Shown here piece by piece: positions 26,237 through 35,132 of a DNA stretch of 64,000 nucleotides. The notes under the pieces were generated by a model. The model did no database searches. It was not told the DNA's origin and was given only the letters and a program-made list of their open reading frames with translations. Numbering within the stretch: the stretch's first letter is position 1; every line of letters starts with the position of its first letter. Position numbers and translations under genes: made by a program. Origin of the DNA: an uncultured Alphaproteobacteria bacterium (GTDB lineage Bacteria > Pseudomonadota > Alphaproteobacteria > Micavibrionales > Micavibrionaceae). The stretch spans positions 1-64,000 of the forward strand of contig CALHAW010000027.1 of the NCBI GenBank assembly GCA_937934135.1, read 5' to 3'.

Positions 26237-27922
26237 ATGGGTACAGCGACGCAAAAAATTGAACAACTTAACGCGCAGACAATAAAGGCGTCCGATTTAT
26301 TGGTTCAATCGTTGGAGGCAGAAGGTGTTGAACATATTTTTGCCGTGCCAGGGGAAGAGAATTTAGATTTTGTTGAATCGTTACGGACGTCTAATATCAA
26401 GTTGGTTTTGACACGTCATGAACAAGGGGCGGCTTTTATGGCCGCAACCTATGGCCGTTTAACAGGTAAGGCGGGTGTGTGTATGGCAACGTTGGGACCA
26501 GGGGCGACAAACTTTGCAACGCCTGCCGCCTATGCACATTTGGGCGGAATGCCGCTTATTATGATTACAGGGCAAAAGCCGATTAAGAAATCAAAACAAG
26601 GGCAATTTCAGATTATTGATGTTGTGAAATTATTTGACCCTATTTGTAAAATGTCCAAACAGATTGTGCATGGAAACACTATTCCCGCGCTTGTCCGTGA
26701 AGCATTCCGTTTAGCGGAGGAAGAACGCCCAGGTGCTGTTTTATTGGAACTGCCCGAGGACATTGCCGCGGAAGAATGTGATGCGCAAGTCATTGAACCG
26801 CATGCCCGTCATTATGCCGTTGCGGGTGATAAGGTGTTGGATGAAGCAGTTGAGCTTATTAAAAGTGCAAAAATGCCGCTTGTCTTAATTGGTGCAGGCG
26901 CCAACCGAAAAGATGCCCGTCAGGCTTTGTGTGATTTTGTGCAAACGTCACGTATTCCGTTTTTTAATACACAAATGGGTAAGGGGGTTATTGATGAACG
27001 CTCTGACTTGTTTTTAGGAACGGCGGCTTTGTCCGATGGTGATTATTTGCATTGTGCGATTGAACGCGCAGACCTGATTATTAATGTGGGTCATGACGTC
27101 ATCGAAAAACCACCTTTCTTCATGGAAGATAATGGTAAAAAAGTTATTCATTTAAATTATAAATCCGCACAAGTGGATCAGGTTTATTTCCCACAAGTCG
27201 AAGTTGTGGGAGATGTGGCAGCCTCTATTAATGCACTAAAAGAAAAATTGGGCGGTGAAGTGACGTTTGACCGGTCCTTTTTTGAAAAAATTCGCCATGA
27301 AGTGGAAACGCATGTGGCTGAAGGTGTTGATGATCCACGCTTTCCTGTTGTACCGCAACGCTTTGTTGCCGATACAAGAAGGGTGATGGGTGATAAAGAT
27401 ATTATTGCGCTGGATAATGGGATTTATAAGCTTTGGTATGCGCGTAATTATAAGGCGTATGAACCAAATACGGTGCTGCTGGATAATGCGTTGGCGACAA
27501 TGGGCGCAGGCCTGCCGTCTGCGATGATGGCGGCGATGCTTCACCCTGATCGCCGTGTGATGGCGATTTGTGGCGATGGTGGTTTTATGATGAATTCACA
27601 AGAGGTTGAAACGGCGGTACGCCTTGGCCTTAATCTTGTTATCACGATCTTTAATGATAGCTCTTACGGTATGATCCGTTGGAAACAAGCGCATGCGGGA
27701 TTTGGTGATTGGGGGTTAGAATTTGGTAACCCTGATTTTGTACAATATGCACAAAGCTATGGCGCAACGGGACACAGGGTAGAAAGCGCGGATGACTTAA
27801 TTCCAACCTTTGAAAAGGCCTTTAAGGCGGGCGGTGTTCATATTGTTGATCTACCGGTTGATTATTCAGAAAATCAAAAAGTCTTGATTGATGAATTAGA
27901 AGCAAAGGTTTGTTTGATATGA
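26237..27922 (+). CDS. Acetolactate synthase large-subunit family (ThDP enzyme)
   Basis: 561 residues. N-terminal pyrimidine-binding domain with catalytic Glu in LTRHEQGAAFMAATYGR and the glycine-rich TLGPGATN; a central domain; and C-terminal ThDP/Mg motif GDGGFMMNSQEVETAVRLG, ending NDSSYG. Length and layout match acetolactate synthases and related decarboxylases. No small regulatory subunit (IlvH) follows, so biosynthetic IlvB is doubtful; a catabolic or specialised carboligase is more likely. The stop overlaps the next gene's start (ATGA at 27919), so it is coupled to the aldehyde dehydrogenase. Confidence 0.88.
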   Translation: MGTATQKIEQLNAQTIKASDLLVQSLEAEGVEHIFAVPGEENLDFVESLRTSNIKLVLTRHEQGAAFMAATYGRLTGKAGVCMATLGPGATNFATPAAYAHLGGMPLIMITGQKPIKKSKQGQFQIIDVVKLFDPICKMSKQIVHGNTIPALVREAFRLAEEERPGAVLLELPEDIAAEECDAQVIEPHARHYAVAGDKVLDEAVELIKSAKMPLVLIGAGANRKDARQALCDFVQTSRIPFFNTQMGKGVIDERSDLFLGTAALSDGDYLHCAIERADLIINVGHDVIEKPPFFMEDNGKKVIHLNYKSAQVDQVYFPQVEVVGDVAASINALKEKLGGEVTFDRSFFEKIRHEVETHVAEGVDDPRFPVVPQRFVADTRRVMGDKDIIALDNGIYKLWYARNYKAYEPNTVLLDNALATMGAGLPSAMMAAMLHPDRRVMAICGDGGFMMNSQEVETAVRLGLNLVITIFNDSSYGMIRWKQAHAGFGDWGLEFGNPDFVQYAQSYGATGHRVESADDLIPTFEKAFKAGGVHIVDLPVDYSENQKVLIDELEAKVCLI

Positions 27923-29301
27923 GCCAGATTGAAGTTGTAAACCCGTTTGATTTGAAGCCTATTGGTTCTGTTTCTTTAACTGATTGGGAAACAGTCGATC
28001 AATATTTGGAAACAGCGCATGGCTTATTTCGTAATCGTAAAGCGTGGATTCCCACATATCAACGCATCGATATCTTGAAAAAGACGGCCAAAATTATGAG
28101 TGAGCGGTTTGAAGCGCTGGCGTTTCAAATTGCAAATGAAGGCGGTAAACCGTTGATCGATGCCCGTGTTGAAGTCACGCGCGCCATTGATGGTGTTGGT
28201 TTATGTATTAAAGAATTGTCCCACATGAATGGCACAGAAATCCCGATGGATTTGACTGCGGCGGGCGCGGGACGTATGGCATTTACCACGCGTGAGCCTA
28301 TTGGTGTTGTCGTTGCTGTTTCTGCTTTTAACCACCCGCTTAATTTAATCGTGCATCAGGTCGCGCCCGCTATTGCTGTGGGTTGTCCTATATTGGTAAA
28401 GCCAGCAGGGAACACGCCGCTTTCATGTAAGGCATTCGTTGATATTTTATATGAAGCTGGATTGCCCGAAGAATGGTGCCGTTTTGTTGCCTGTGATACG
28501 GATACAGCAGAAAAAATGGTGACTGATCCGCGTGTTGGTTTTTTCAGCTTTATTGGTTCTGCCAAAATTGGATGGATGTTAAAATCAAAATTAGCGCCAG
28601 GCACGCGTTGCGCATTAGAGCATGGTGGCGTTGCCCCTGTTCTTATTGATGAGAGCGCAGATATAGAAGCCATGATTCCGAGCCTGTTAAAAGGGGGCTT
28701 TTATCATTCAGGTCAGGTTTGTGTATCAGTACAACGTATATTTGCGCCAAAAGATAAAGCGCAAGATATTGCCCAATTATTGGCTGAAGGCGCATCAAAG
28801 CTGGTGGTTGGTAATGCAATTAATGAGGAGACTGAATGTGGTCCACTTATCCATCCAAATGAAATTAATCGCGTGGCGGAATGGGTCGATGAAGCCAAAT
28901 TAGGCGGTGCAGAAATTTTAAGCGGCGGCCAAAAGTTGAGCGATACCACTTATGTCCCAACGGTTATTTTAAATCCTGCGGCGGAGGCAAAAGTGTCCAA
29001 AATGGAAATTTTTGGGCCTGCTATGTGTGTGTATGGTTATGATAATATGGATGCGGCGATTGATATTTCCAATTCATTGCCGTTTGCGTTTCAGGCCTCC
29101 ATCTTTACAAAAAATCTGGATGTAGCGATGAATGCTATTCAAAATTTAGATGCAACCGCTGTGATGGTGAATGATCATACTGCGTTTCGGGTGGATTGGA
29201 TGCCGTTCGCAGGGCGGCGCCAGTCAGGGTATAATGTTGGCGGCATTGGTTATACAATGCATGACATGACCCAAGATAAAATGGCTGTGATAAAGTTATA
29301 A
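27919..29301 (+). CDS. NAD(P)-dependent aldehyde dehydrogenase
   Basis: 460 residues from the ATG that overlaps the preceding stop. ALDH hallmarks: FNHPLNLIVHQ and the Asn-containing proton-relay region, KPAGNTPLS, general-base Glu in LEHGGVAPVLI, catalytic Cys in HSGQVCVSVQR, and EIFGPAMCVY. It oxidises an aldehyde to an acid; the substrate is unknown, but translational coupling to the ThDP enzyme suggests it consumes or competes for that enzyme's product. Third gene of the glutamate-synthase-like operon. Confidence 0.9.
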   Translation: MSQIEVVNPFDLKPIGSVSLTDWETVDQYLETAHGLFRNRKAWIPTYQRIDILKKTAKIMSERFEALAFQIANEGGKPLIDARVEVTRAIDGVGLCIKELSHMNGTEIPMDLTAAGAGRMAFTTREPIGVVVAVSAFNHPLNLIVHQVAPAIAVGCPILVKPAGNTPLSCKAFVDILYEAGLPEEWCRFVACDTDTAEKMVTDPRVGFFSFIGSAKIGWMLKSKLAPGTRCALEHGGVAPVLIDESADIEAMIPSLLKGGFYHSGQVCVSVQRIFAPKDKAQDIAQLLAEGASKLVVGNAINEETECGPLIHPNEINRVAEWVDEAKLGGAEILSGGQKLSDTTYVPTVILNPAAEAKVSKMEIFGPAMCVYGYDNMDAAIDISNSLPFAFQASIFTKNLDVAMNAIQNLDATAVMVNDHTAFRVDWMPFAGRRQSGYNVGGIGYTMHDMTQDKMAVIKL

Positions 29302-29307
29302 AATAGC

Positions 29308-29421
29308 ATGGAATTAACAACTCAAGATATTGAACATGTTTTAACCAATCAAGAGTTTGAGTTGTACCACCAGCCTAAAGCGCGCTTTTTAAATCTTCGT
29401 AATGGGGCGGTATATGCATAA
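29308..29421 (+). pseudogene. Remnant of an EAL-domain (c-di-GMP phosphodiesterase) protein
   Basis: A 37-residue frame from ATG 29308 to TAA 29421 reads as the first helix and strand of an EAL domain: a helix ending LTNQEFELYHQPKARF, equivalent to the LYYQPKVDL entry strand of EAL proteins, then NLRNGAVYA and a stop. The catalytic EAL signature and all later sequence are missing, so it cannot be active. It overlaps the start of the MlaE gene by 20 bases. It is probably a deletion scar; a short translated leader is the alternative. Confidence 0.5.
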
Positions 29422-30556
29422 AGACCTCTGCAATGATTATTTCTGCACCAGTTTTAATAACGATATTTATGAAGTAGGCGTTCATGGAAATTGGACAATT
29501 AAGAATATTGCCAAAATTGAAGAAGCGTTAGAAACATTTATAGAGGTAGATGAAAACACACTGATAAGGTTTAACTGTAATGGTTTAAAAGATATTGATA
29601 CCAGTGGCGCGTGGGTATTATATAAAAAATATCAAAGCTTTCTAGATCAAGGATATAAATCCGAATTTCAAGGGTTTAGAGAAAAGCATTTTCGCATTGT
29701 AAAAACTATTTTAGAGTCCCCAAAAGAACATTGTCCCGATGTACCATTTGGCATTAACCTGAAAGATGTTTTGACGCGTTTAGGGGAATTGACTTTCAAT
29801 GGCTGTTCCCATTTGCATGGCGCGTTAATTTTTTTGGGGCGGTTGTTTTTTACTTTTTTCCAATCTTTCTTAAATCCGCGCCGGTTACGCTTTACGTCAA
29901 TTATGCGCCATGTTCATGAAGCGGGTTTAAACGCCATTCCCATTGTGGCAATGATTGCCTTTTTATTCAGCATTGTTTTGGCCTATCAGGGCGCAATTCA
30001 GTTGCGCCAATTTGGCGCGGAAGTTTTTATGGTGAATTTAACGGCGGTGTCTGTATTGCGTGAAATTGGCGTTTTAATGACTGCTATTTTAGTCGCGGGG
30101 CGTTCTGGCAGTGCCTTTGCTGCGGAAATTGGCGTCATGAAAATCCGTGAAGAAATTGATGCGTTAGAAACAATGGGTGCGGATATTTTTGAGCTTTTGG
30201 TTGTGCCGCGTGTTTTAGGCTTAATGATTGCGCTGCCATTATTAACGATTATAGCCAATATTGTGGGGTTAATCGGGGGCGGGGTTATGAGCTGGGTTCT
30301 TATAGATATGCCGCCAATTATGTATGTAGAGAGAGTTCTGGCCGCTGTAACCACAGGCAGCTATTGGGTCAGTATGATAAAGGCCCCTATATTTGCCTTT
30401 CTTATTGCGACTGTTAGTACTTTTCGGGGATTACAAGTTTCTGGCGCGGCCGATAGTATAGGGCGGTTTACGACGCTTGCGGTGGTGCAGTCGATCTTTT
30501 TGATTATTGTTGCTGATGCGGTTTTTACCGTTATTTTTATCAAAGTGGGGATATAA
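29402..30556 (+). CDS. mlaE: MlaE-type ABC permease with N-terminal STAS domain
   Basis: 384 residues (ATG 29402; ATG 29414, preceded by GGGGCGG, is an alternative). Residues 15-115 form a STAS-like domain (NCNGLKDIDTSGAWVLYKKY). From about 150 onward lies the MlaE permease: FTSIMRHVHEAGLNAIPIV, LREIGVLMTAILVAGRSGSAFAAEIG, REEIDALETMGADI. It is the inner-membrane part of the Mla system that moves phospholipids between membranes. The STAS domain, a separate MlaB protein in E. coli, is fused here. First gene of an operon with mlaF, mlaD and a lipoprotein. Confidence 0.92.
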   Translation: MGRYMHKDLCNDYFCTSFNNDIYEVGVHGNWTIKNIAKIEEALETFIEVDENTLIRFNCNGLKDIDTSGAWVLYKKYQSFLDQGYKSEFQGFREKHFRIVKTILESPKEHCPDVPFGINLKDVLTRLGELTFNGCSHLHGALIFLGRLFFTFFQSFLNPRRLRFTSIMRHVHEAGLNAIPIVAMIAFLFSIVLAYQGAIQLRQFGAEVFMVNLTAVSVLREIGVLMTAILVAGRSGSAFAAEIGVMKIREEIDALETMGADIFELLVVPRVLGLMIALPLLTIIANIVGLIGGGVMSWVLIDMPPIMYVERVLAAVTTGSYWVSMIKAPIFAFLIATVSTFRGLQVSGAADSIGRFTTLAVVQSIFLIIVADAVFTVIFIKVGI

Positions 30557-30558
30557 AT

Positions 30559-31395
30559 ATGAACATTACAGAAGAACAAGTAGGGCATTTTTGTAATGTT
30601 GATTCAGCAGATCAAATGAATGACATGAAGCCACTTATACAGCTTCGTGGGATTATCAATCAATTTGGCACGCAACGTGTTCATGATGGTTTGGACCTTG
30701 ATATTATGCGCGGGGAAATTGTGGGACTGGTTGGGGGATCAGGCACAGGGAAATCTGTGTTATTACGAACAATTTTGGGACTTAACCGTCCTTTTCAAGG
30801 AAAAGTTTTCTTTGGTGAGGAGGAGGAACAGGATATATTGTCTTTAAATGATAAAGAGCTTTATAAATTAAAGGAAAATTGGGGCGTTTTATTTCAAAAT
30901 GGCGCGCTGTTTTCCAGCCAAACAGTCTTAGAAAATGTGATGTTACCCATGCGTGAACATTTGGATATTAAAGAATCAACAATGAAAGAATTGGCAGAGC
31001 TTAAAATTCAGCTTGTGGGTCTTCCTATAGAAGCGGGTGTGAAATACCCGTCTGAATTATCAGGAGGCATGGTGAAGAGAGCCGCCTTGGCACGCAGTAT
31101 GGCGCTTGACCCCCCTGTATTATTTTTAGATGAACCAACCGCAGGGCTTGACCCTATTGCGGCTTCGGCCTTTGATGGCTTGATTAAACATCTTCAAAGG
31201 GCGCTTAATCTGACGGTTGTTATCATTACGCATGACTTGGATACATTGGTGCAAATTTGTGATCGGATTGCCGTGTTGCTTGATAAAAAAGTAACGATAG
31301 GAACATTAAACGAAATTATGAAGACGGATCATCCATGGATTAAGGAATATTTCCATGGACCACGTATGCGCGCCGTCCCCAAGAATAATAACTAA
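30559..31395 (+). CDS. mlaF: MlaF-type ABC transporter ATPase
   Basis: 278 residues. Walker A GGSGTGKS, Q-loop FQNGALFSS, signature LSGGMVKRAALARS, Walker B VLFLDEPTAGLDP, and switch His in ITHDLDT. The Mla form is shown by GALFSSQTVLENVMLP. It drives lipid transport by the MlaE/MlaD complex. Starts 3 bases after mlaE. The first 25 residues before MKPLIQLRGI are unusual, and a later Met is possible as the start. Confidence 0.92.
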   Translation: MNITEEQVGHFCNVDSADQMNDMKPLIQLRGIINQFGTQRVHDGLDLDIMRGEIVGLVGGSGTGKSVLLRTILGLNRPFQGKVFFGEEEEQDILSLNDKELYKLKENWGVLFQNGALFSSQTVLENVMLPMREHLDIKESTMKELAELKIQLVGLPIEAGVKYPSELSGGMVKRAALARSMALDPPVLFLDEPTAGLDPIAASAFDGLIKHLQRALNLTVVIITHDLDTLVQICDRIAVLLDKKVTIGTLNEIMKTDHPWIKEYFHGPRMRAVPKNNN

Positions 31396-31405
31396 GGAAA
31401 TAACC

Positions 31406-32239
31406 ATGGAAAGAAATGCACATTATCTACTTGTTGGAAGCTTTGTTGCTATCGCGCTAACATTAGGGGCTATTATGCTTGTATTAATTGCTGGCAGTTA
31501 TGAGGGGGAAACTTATAAACGGTATAGTGTCTATTTCCAAGGATCGGTCAGTGGTCTATCAGAAGGAAGTAATGTGAGTTATCGCGGCGTTGATGTTGGC
31601 CATGTTTTATCAATACGGTTTGATCCAGAACATCCAGAGAAAATTAAGACTATTATTGAAGTTGCAGAGAACACACCTATTTCCACGAGTTCAGTTGTAA
31701 GCCTTCAGTCGGTTGGTATTACAGGTTTATCAGCCTTGGCGATTAAGACAGAAAATGCCGCAGGGATTGCCTTAAAAATAGAAGAGGGCGAAGAATATCC
31801 CATTATCCCGTCTGAGCTTTCAGGATTGAATCAATTATTGAGTGATGCGCCGCGAATAACAGATAACGCGATTGAAACTTTGGTACGCATTAATAAGCTT
31901 TTGAGTGAGAAGAATTTGGAGAATATCGATCAATCTTTAGAAAATATTCAGGTTGCATCCACCACAATCAGTGATTTTTTAAATGAGGAGAATGCGAAGA
32001 ATGCAAAAATGATTCTCAAAAAAATTCATTCAACAGCAACGCGCTTTGATAGGATTTTATCAAAAAATGAAAAACAAATAGAACAATTTACAGGAGAGAA
32101 TTTTGATGAAATTTCAATTCTTGTGAAAGAAACCCAAGAAATGGTGAATAGCTTTAAGATTTTAGCACAAAAGTTAAGTGACAATCCTTCTCAAATTATT
32201 TACAAACCTAATTATGAAGGGGTGAAAGTAAAACAATGA
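31406..32239 (+). CDS. mlaD: MlaD-type MCE-domain protein
   Basis: 277 residues from the ATG at 31406, preceded by CTAAGGAAAT; the frame extends upstream inside mlaF. One N-terminal membrane span (YLLVGSFVAIALTLGAIMLV), then an MCE domain (YSVYFQGSVSGLSEGSNVSYRGVDVGHV, then VSLQSVGITGLSALAIK). A long helical C-terminus (about 150-277) is longer than in E. coli MlaD and may extend toward the outer membrane. It forms the periplasmic lipid tunnel of the complex. Start lies 11 bases after mlaF and its end overlaps the lipoprotein start by 4 bases. Confidence 0.9.
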   Translation: MERNAHYLLVGSFVAIALTLGAIMLVLIAGSYEGETYKRYSVYFQGSVSGLSEGSNVSYRGVDVGHVLSIRFDPEHPEKIKTIIEVAENTPISTSSVVSLQSVGITGLSALAIKTENAAGIALKIEEGEEYPIIPSELSGLNQLLSDAPRITDNAIETLVRINKLLSEKNLENIDQSLENIQVASTTISDFLNEENAKNAKMILKKIHSTATRFDRILSKNEKQIEQFTGENFDEISILVKETQEMVNSFKILAQKLSDNPSQIIYKPNYEGVKVKQ

Positions 32240-32850
32240 TGAATAAATATATCATGCTATCTGTGGCAACATTCCTATTAACGGGGTGCTTGACCTCTAA
32301 TATTCCGCCGCCAACCTTATATGTTTTAAACCCGCAAAGCATAGAAGTTGGCAAGAAAGTTGGCAAGAAATCAACGAAACCTGTTTCAATCATTGTAGAG
32401 AAACCGAGTGTTGTGTCTGGCCTGAATACTGATCGCATAGCGCTTATTAAGAATAATGGGCGAGAGTTAGATTATTTTGCGAAAGCCCGTTGGAATGGCC
32501 AACTTGATAAAATAATACAAGATTTCATTATTGAGTCCTTTGAGAGCAATTATGATATTATTGAAGCAGATACAAGTAGCCGCCACCAAAAAGCAGATTA
32601 TATGGTCGTTACAAAAATTCGAGATTTTCAAGCCGAGTATGGTGAGAGTACAAATACACCCCCTTCTATAAAGGTCAGCATTATATTCTCTATCTTAAAA
32701 TTACCGAATAAAGATCCGTTAAATAGAATTATAAAAACCAAAGAAAAACAGTTGGAAGTGAACTCTATGCAAGAAATTATATTTGGCTTTGAGGAGCTTT
32801 TACAGCAATCCTCTTCTGAAATGCTTATTGAAATTGCCCAAGAATTATAA
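32236..32850 (+). CDS. ABC-type transport auxiliary lipoprotein (PqiC/DUF330 type)
   Basis: 204 residues. Lipobox LLTGCLTS with Cys near residue 17, so it is an outer- or inner-membrane-anchored lipoprotein. The segment PPTLYVLNPQS and V-KPSVVSGLNTDRIAL correspond to the auxiliary lipoprotein family found with MCE/Mla operons, likely linking the MlaD ring to the outer membrane. Overlaps mlaD (ATGA) and touches the next gene (stop and ATG share a base). Confidence 0.82.
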   Translation: MMNKYIMLSVATFLLTGCLTSNIPPPTLYVLNPQSIEVGKKVGKKSTKPVSIIVEKPSVVSGLNTDRIALIKNNGRELDYFAKARWNGQLDKIIQDFIIESFESNYDIIEADTSSRHQKADYMVVTKIRDFQAEYGESTNTPPSIKVSIIFSILKLPNKDPLNRIIKTKEKQLEVNSMQEIIFGFEELLQQSSSEMLIEIAQEL

Positions 32851-33848
32851 TGCTTTTTATTCTCATGTTTTTTTTGGCTTTTTGGGCAGGGTTTGCAACG
32901 CGCCGTGCAAGCCTCTGCCTTGTCAGAGCCACAACTGAAATTATAGAAAGAAAGCCCGCAAAGACATTATTTTTTGTGGTGCAGGCGATGGTGATTGCAT
33001 TGTCTTTGACAATTCCTGCCATGCTTTTCTTTCCTGAACATATCGCATTTGTTACGTCTTATGCGATATCCCCTTATTTATTGGCGGGGTCTTTTCTGTA
33101 TGGCGTTGGCGCTTTCCTCAATGGGTCTTGCGCTCTTGGCACGTTGAATAAGCTTATGAATGGTAAAATCCAATATTTGGCTTCTATTATAGGGATGGCA
33201 TTGGGTTTTTTTTGTTTTTTAATGGTTCAAGAGTTTATTATTTTGGAAAAAGCCAATCACGCTATGAGCGTAAATTATAAATTCCTTTTTCTTTTACCGC
33301 TTATGCTGGTGGTGTGGAGTGTTACCATTATACAAACAACAAAATTTTTAAAAGAGAACGAAGAAAGCAAGCTTACAAAAATGAAGAAATATATAACCTC
33401 TTCTGTTGCAAGAGATTATATCGGGATATCAATTTTTGGCCTATGTAGTGGTGCGTTATATTTAATTTTTGATGGTTCGTGGGATTATACGAATTTTATC
33501 AGAATGACCGAAACAATCATAGTGGGGCAAGAAGAGGCCGATTTAAATATCATCATGCCCATTTTAATTACAACTTCTGCGCTTATGATTGGTATGGGGA
33601 CGGCGTCTTTGCTTTCTAAAGATTTTCATTTTATGGCGGCTGCGCCAAAAGAATTTGCGATGAAAATGGTTTCAGGAAGCTTGATGGGGTTCAGTGCGGG
33701 GTTAATTCCCGGCGGGAATGACACGCTTATTCTGCATAGCATCCCTGGGCTGGCCATACATTCGCCTATTGCTGTTTTAACCATTATGATGGCGATTGCT
33801 GTTGTCGCTTATATCAAAGTTACGGCTACGAAATTACGTTTAAGTTAA
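32850..33848 (+). CDS. YeeE/YedE family sulfur-transport membrane protein
   Basis: 332 residues, mostly hydrophobic (about nine spans). Conserved family cysteines occur in GFATRRASLCLVRATTE and GSCALGTLNKL, and the late motif PGGNDTLILHSIPGLA is present; related proteins (TsuA) import thiosulfate or move sulfur. Its ATG overlaps the stop of the lipoprotein gene, so it may be part of the mla transcript even though the functions are unrelated. A DoxX protein follows at 18 bases. Confidence 0.83.
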   Translation: MLFILMFFLAFWAGFATRRASLCLVRATTEIIERKPAKTLFFVVQAMVIALSLTIPAMLFFPEHIAFVTSYAISPYLLAGSFLYGVGAFLNGSCALGTLNKLMNGKIQYLASIIGMALGFFCFLMVQEFIILEKANHAMSVNYKFLFLLPLMLVVWSVTIIQTTKFLKENEESKLTKMKKYITSSVARDYIGISIFGLCSGALYLIFDGSWDYTNFIRMTETIIVGQEEADLNIIMPILITTSALMIGMGTASLLSKDFHFMAAAPKEFAMKMVSGSLMGFSAGLIPGGNDTLILHSIPGLAIHSPIAVLTIMMAIAVVAYIKVTATKLRLS

Positions 33849-33866
33849 CCCTCAAAGGAGAAAAAA

Positions 33867-34325
33867 ATGCTAAAAAATAAAAAGAATATTATCAAAACGG
33901 TATTAAGCCTGTTTATTGCCGTTATCTTGATTCAAGGGCTGTTCTTTAAGTTTACGGGATCACCAGAAACAGACCATATTTTTAATACTTTAGATGCCTG
34001 GGCGGCAGGACTTGGTTTTGGAGGCCTCTTTGTGCCACCGGGAATTTTTAACGCATATGTTGTTGGTTCTGCTGAATTAGTTGCGTCATTATTGTTGCTG
34101 GCAGGTCTTTTCATGAAGCGCCCTTTATTCACCGCGCTGGGCAGTGTTATGGCCCTTGGTGTGATTTCTGGCGCTGTATTTTTCCACTTATTTACCCCTT
34201 TAGGGATCGTGGTTATGGATGATGGCGGTAGCTTATTTGCGATGGCGGTAGGCGTTTGGGCTTCATCTTTGGCGCTTATTATTATGCACAAAAGCACATT
34301 GCTTGGTTTAATCAGTAAGGCGTAA
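33867..34325 (+). CDS. DoxX family membrane protein
   Basis: 152 residues, four spans. FFKFTGSPETDHIF in the first loop and GSAELVASLLLLAGLF, then GVISGAVFFHLFTPLG, match the DoxX/DoxD family. In archaea DoxD is part of thiosulfate:quinone oxidoreductase, and the YeeE-type gene just upstream makes a sulfur link attractive but unproven. Shine-Dalgarno AAAGGAG. Followed by a strong terminator at 34357. Confidence 0.83.
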   Translation: MLKNKKNIIKTVLSLFIAVILIQGLFFKFTGSPETDHIFNTLDAWAAGLGFGGLFVPPGIFNAYVVGSAELVASLLLLAGLFMKRPLFTALGSVMALGVISGAVFFHLFTPLGIVVMDDGGSLFAMAVGVWASSLALIIMHKSTLLGLISKA

Positions 34326-34356
34326 TACTGAATTAAGTCTTACTGAATACTCATTA

Positions 34357-34407
34357 AAAACGCGTCTTATATCCAGCAAAATAGCCCGATATGAGGCGCG
34401 TTTTTTT
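34357..34407 (+). terminator. Rho-independent terminator of the mla-yeeE-doxX transcript
   Basis: AAAACGCGTCTTATATC (34357-34373) pairs with GATATGAGGCGCGTTTT (34388-34404) over 17 positions with two G-U pairs, then further T. It lies 32 bases after the DoxX stop. Confidence 0.88.
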
Positions 34408-34440
34408 GTCGTGGTATAATTTTTATCAATGTGTTTGTGT

Positions 34441-34680
34441 TCATTTCTGTTTTTTATGAAATTTCACGCGCTTATATGCTCCATAGCCAAGCAGTACGGG
34501 TGCTAACACAACACAAGTTGGACAGACTGCGCCCGTTGCCGCAAAGAAGGCAGCGCCATAGGCACCAACAGCACTACCTAGTAGCAAGTTCCCCGTTCCT
34601 TTGGTCGATGATGGGGGATTGCTTCTTTCTTCTTTATTCTCTGCTGTTTTTAGATCATCTTTGCTCATTGAAGCGCTCAT
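34441..34680 (-). CDS. Small glycine-rich membrane protein with CPTC motif
   Basis: 79 residues. A polar N-terminus (about 28 residues, rich in K, E, S), then GNLLLGSAVGAYGAAFFAATGAVCP TCVVLAPVLLGYGAYK, one or two membrane segments holding a CxxC pair, and a basic tail. This is read as two short hydrophobic helices with a glycine-zipper look. No known family was recognised. The two plus-strand frames over the same bases lack sensible composition. The gene stands alone facing the DoxX gene. Confidence 0.6.
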   Translation of the reverse strand: MSASMSKDDLKTAENKEERSNPPSSTKGTGNLLLGSAVGAYGAAFFAATGAVCPTCVVLAPVLLGYGAYKRVKFHKKQK

Positions 34681-35047
34681 TATAAATTTTCTTGCTGGGA
34701 CATTCGCCCATAATCCCTGGAATGTTACAGATTCTTCACTAACGGTGGAATGTAAGACTGTTCGTTATGTGATGTCACGAGGATTGGCGCGATACTGATT
34801 AAATTTTACAGTCATCTCCTCTGGGCGCCGTGTGAAAATTGTAAATGACGACTCAAAAGGGAATCACTTTGGCGTTTTTTGATTCAGAATCGGAAATTGA
34901 AGCTGATTTTTATTATTTTTTTTAAAGGTGTGGTTGAAATACCGATGTATTATTTCTGTATTAGTTTTTAATGGTAAAAAATAATGTAATTATTTCGACA
35001 ACTTAGCCTTAAAAACTGTTTTTCCACATCAGTGAATATAATTTTTA

Positions 35048-35095
35048 AAACTACATATTGACGGATTTTGATAGTAAATATACTATATATAGTGT
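35048..35095 (+). promoter_or_regulatory. nrd promoter with tandem NrdR boxes
   Basis: Box 2, ATACTATATATAGTGT (35080-35095), differs from the enterobacterial NrdR consensus ACACWATATATWGTGT at one position. Box 1, AAACTACATATTGACG (35048-35063), keeps the core CTACATATTG. The boxes start 32 bases apart, about three helical turns, as required for NrdR binding. TTGACG (35058-35063) and TACTAT (35081-35086) give a -35/-10 pair with 17-base spacing lying within the boxes, so NrdR with dATP bound would block transcription. Confidence 0.8.
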
Positions 35096-35132
35096 TACTA
35101 GGGCATTTCGCCCGAATAATCATATTTTAGAT

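Noticed and set aside
34431-34798. Two plus-strand frames over the small CPTC membrane protein
   Set aside because: Arg/Gln-rich or irregular composition; the minus-strand frame has a plausible membrane-protein pattern.
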